The notes beneath the pieces are model-generated. The model had not been told where the DNA came from. It saw only the letters and a program-made list of their open reading frames with translations, and did no database searches. The translations under genes were made by a program, and so were the position numbers. Below are positions 63,655 through 64,000 of a stretch of 64,000 nucleotides of DNA, one piece after another (the stretch's first letter is position 1; each line of letters opens with the position of its first letter). Source of the DNA: Flavobacterium circumlabens (GTDB lineage: Bacteria; Bacteroidota; Bacteroidia; Flavobacteriales; Flavobacteriaceae); NCBI RefSeq assembly GCF_004345565.1, contig NZ_SLWA01000001.1:715892-779891 (forward strand). Direction: 5' to 3'.

Positions 63655-64000
63655 TTACAGCGAATTCCGGATGGTTAAGGACGATTTATTCTCAATCTGT
63701 TCTTTATTCCCTTTCAAAACCATTTCGGCCAAAATTTTTCCCATAGCTTCAAAATGAGTTGAAATTGTCGTAATTCCATTGGCTGCAATTTTTTTGAGTG
63801 GCGTTTCATTGTAAGAGATAATACCAAAATCGCTGCCTAATTTTAAGCTTTGCTTTCCGGCATTTTCAATAACTTTTACCAGATCCCGATCATTCGGAAT
63901 AATATAAAGATCTCCTGTTGTGATTTCTCTTGCGGTAAATTCGGTGATGATTTCGTAGTTAAAATGATAGGCGTCACAAAAATCCTCAAAACCTGATTTC
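63655..64000 (-). CDS. GntR/LacI-type regulator, C-terminal part only
   Basis: The last 114 residues of a gene whose start lies beyond the window. The sequence (KSGFEDFCDAYHFNYEI, GDLYIIPNDRDLVKVIE, LGSDFGIISYNETPLKKIA, GITTISTHFEAMGKILAEM, ending SSLTIRNSL) is the C-terminal lobe of a periplasmic-binding-protein-like sensor. That is the pattern of GntR regulators with a LacI-like sensor. The DNA-binding domain is not visible. It lies upstream of transketolase on the same strand and may be a second sugar regulator. Confidence 0.75.
   Translation of the reverse strand, partial: KSGFEDFCDAYHFNYEIITEFTAREITTGDLYIIPNDRDLVKVIENAGKQSLKLGSDFGIISYNETPLKKIAANGITTISTHFEAMGKILAEMVLKGNKEQIENKSSLTIRNSL

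Overview
The window comes from a low-GC member of the Bacteroidota, most likely the genus Flavobacterium. The evidence is the SusC/SusD pair, the acpP-fabF-rnc-(IPExxxVDY)-pyk order, promoters of the TTG/TTTG-N18-20-TAnnTTTG type, and intergenic DNA filled with short palindromic repeats. This placement is inference from gene content; no database was searched.

Layout. (1) 1-1825: the end of an AT-rich AAA/ABC-type ATPase resembling PrrC/RloC anticodon nucleases. (2) 2183-21423: core chromosome with a papain-like peptidase, an AraC regulator, a CPBP protease, pyk, rnc, fabF, acpP, purN, RNase HI, an ECF sigma/anti-sigma pair, a RelE/ParE-type toxin pair, a PfkB kinase, a PurF paralogue, superoxide dismutase, pth, rplY and prs. 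Between the PurF paralogue and sod lie two tandem, near-identical ~70-nt transcription units. Each has its own Bacteroidota promoter and a GNRA-tetraloop terminator; they look like paired small RNAs. (3) 21424-37268: a tRNA-Leu(CAA) whose 3' end is repeated at 37256-37268, bounding an AT-rich integrated region. A remnant of the attachment sequence at 26002 suggests two elements in tandem. The left part carries a nuclease-NTPase fusion and a two-gene set (soluble protein plus four-helix membrane protein) that recalls RexA/RexB. The right part carries a bacteriocin-like cluster: two double-glycine leader peptides, several tiny membrane proteins, a thioredoxin-like protein and a C39-peptidase ABC exporter. 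It also holds a Toprim primase/helicase-like protein, an iteron-like array, two inverted 68-bp elements, an excisionase-like protein and a tyrosine recombinase. (4) 37381-64000: an OsmC protein, then a large L-arabinan/L-arabinose locus.

The arabinan locus is nearly all on the minus strand. SusC and SusD import arabino-oligosaccharides. Four GH43 enzymes, two GH51 arabinofuranosidases and a GH127 beta-L-arabinofuranosidase degrade the polymer. GalM, AraA, AraB and AraD convert arabinose to xylulose 5-phosphate, and transaldolase plus transketolase pass it into central metabolism. A Nudix-winged-helix regulator (NrtR/AraR-like) sits between the two halves. A 19-bp palindrome, AAGTGT-N7-ACAYTW, lies upstream of four transcription units (araB, susC, the regulator and transketolase), so the window appears to hold a self-contained AraR regulon. 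The right edge cuts a GntR/LacI-type regulator.
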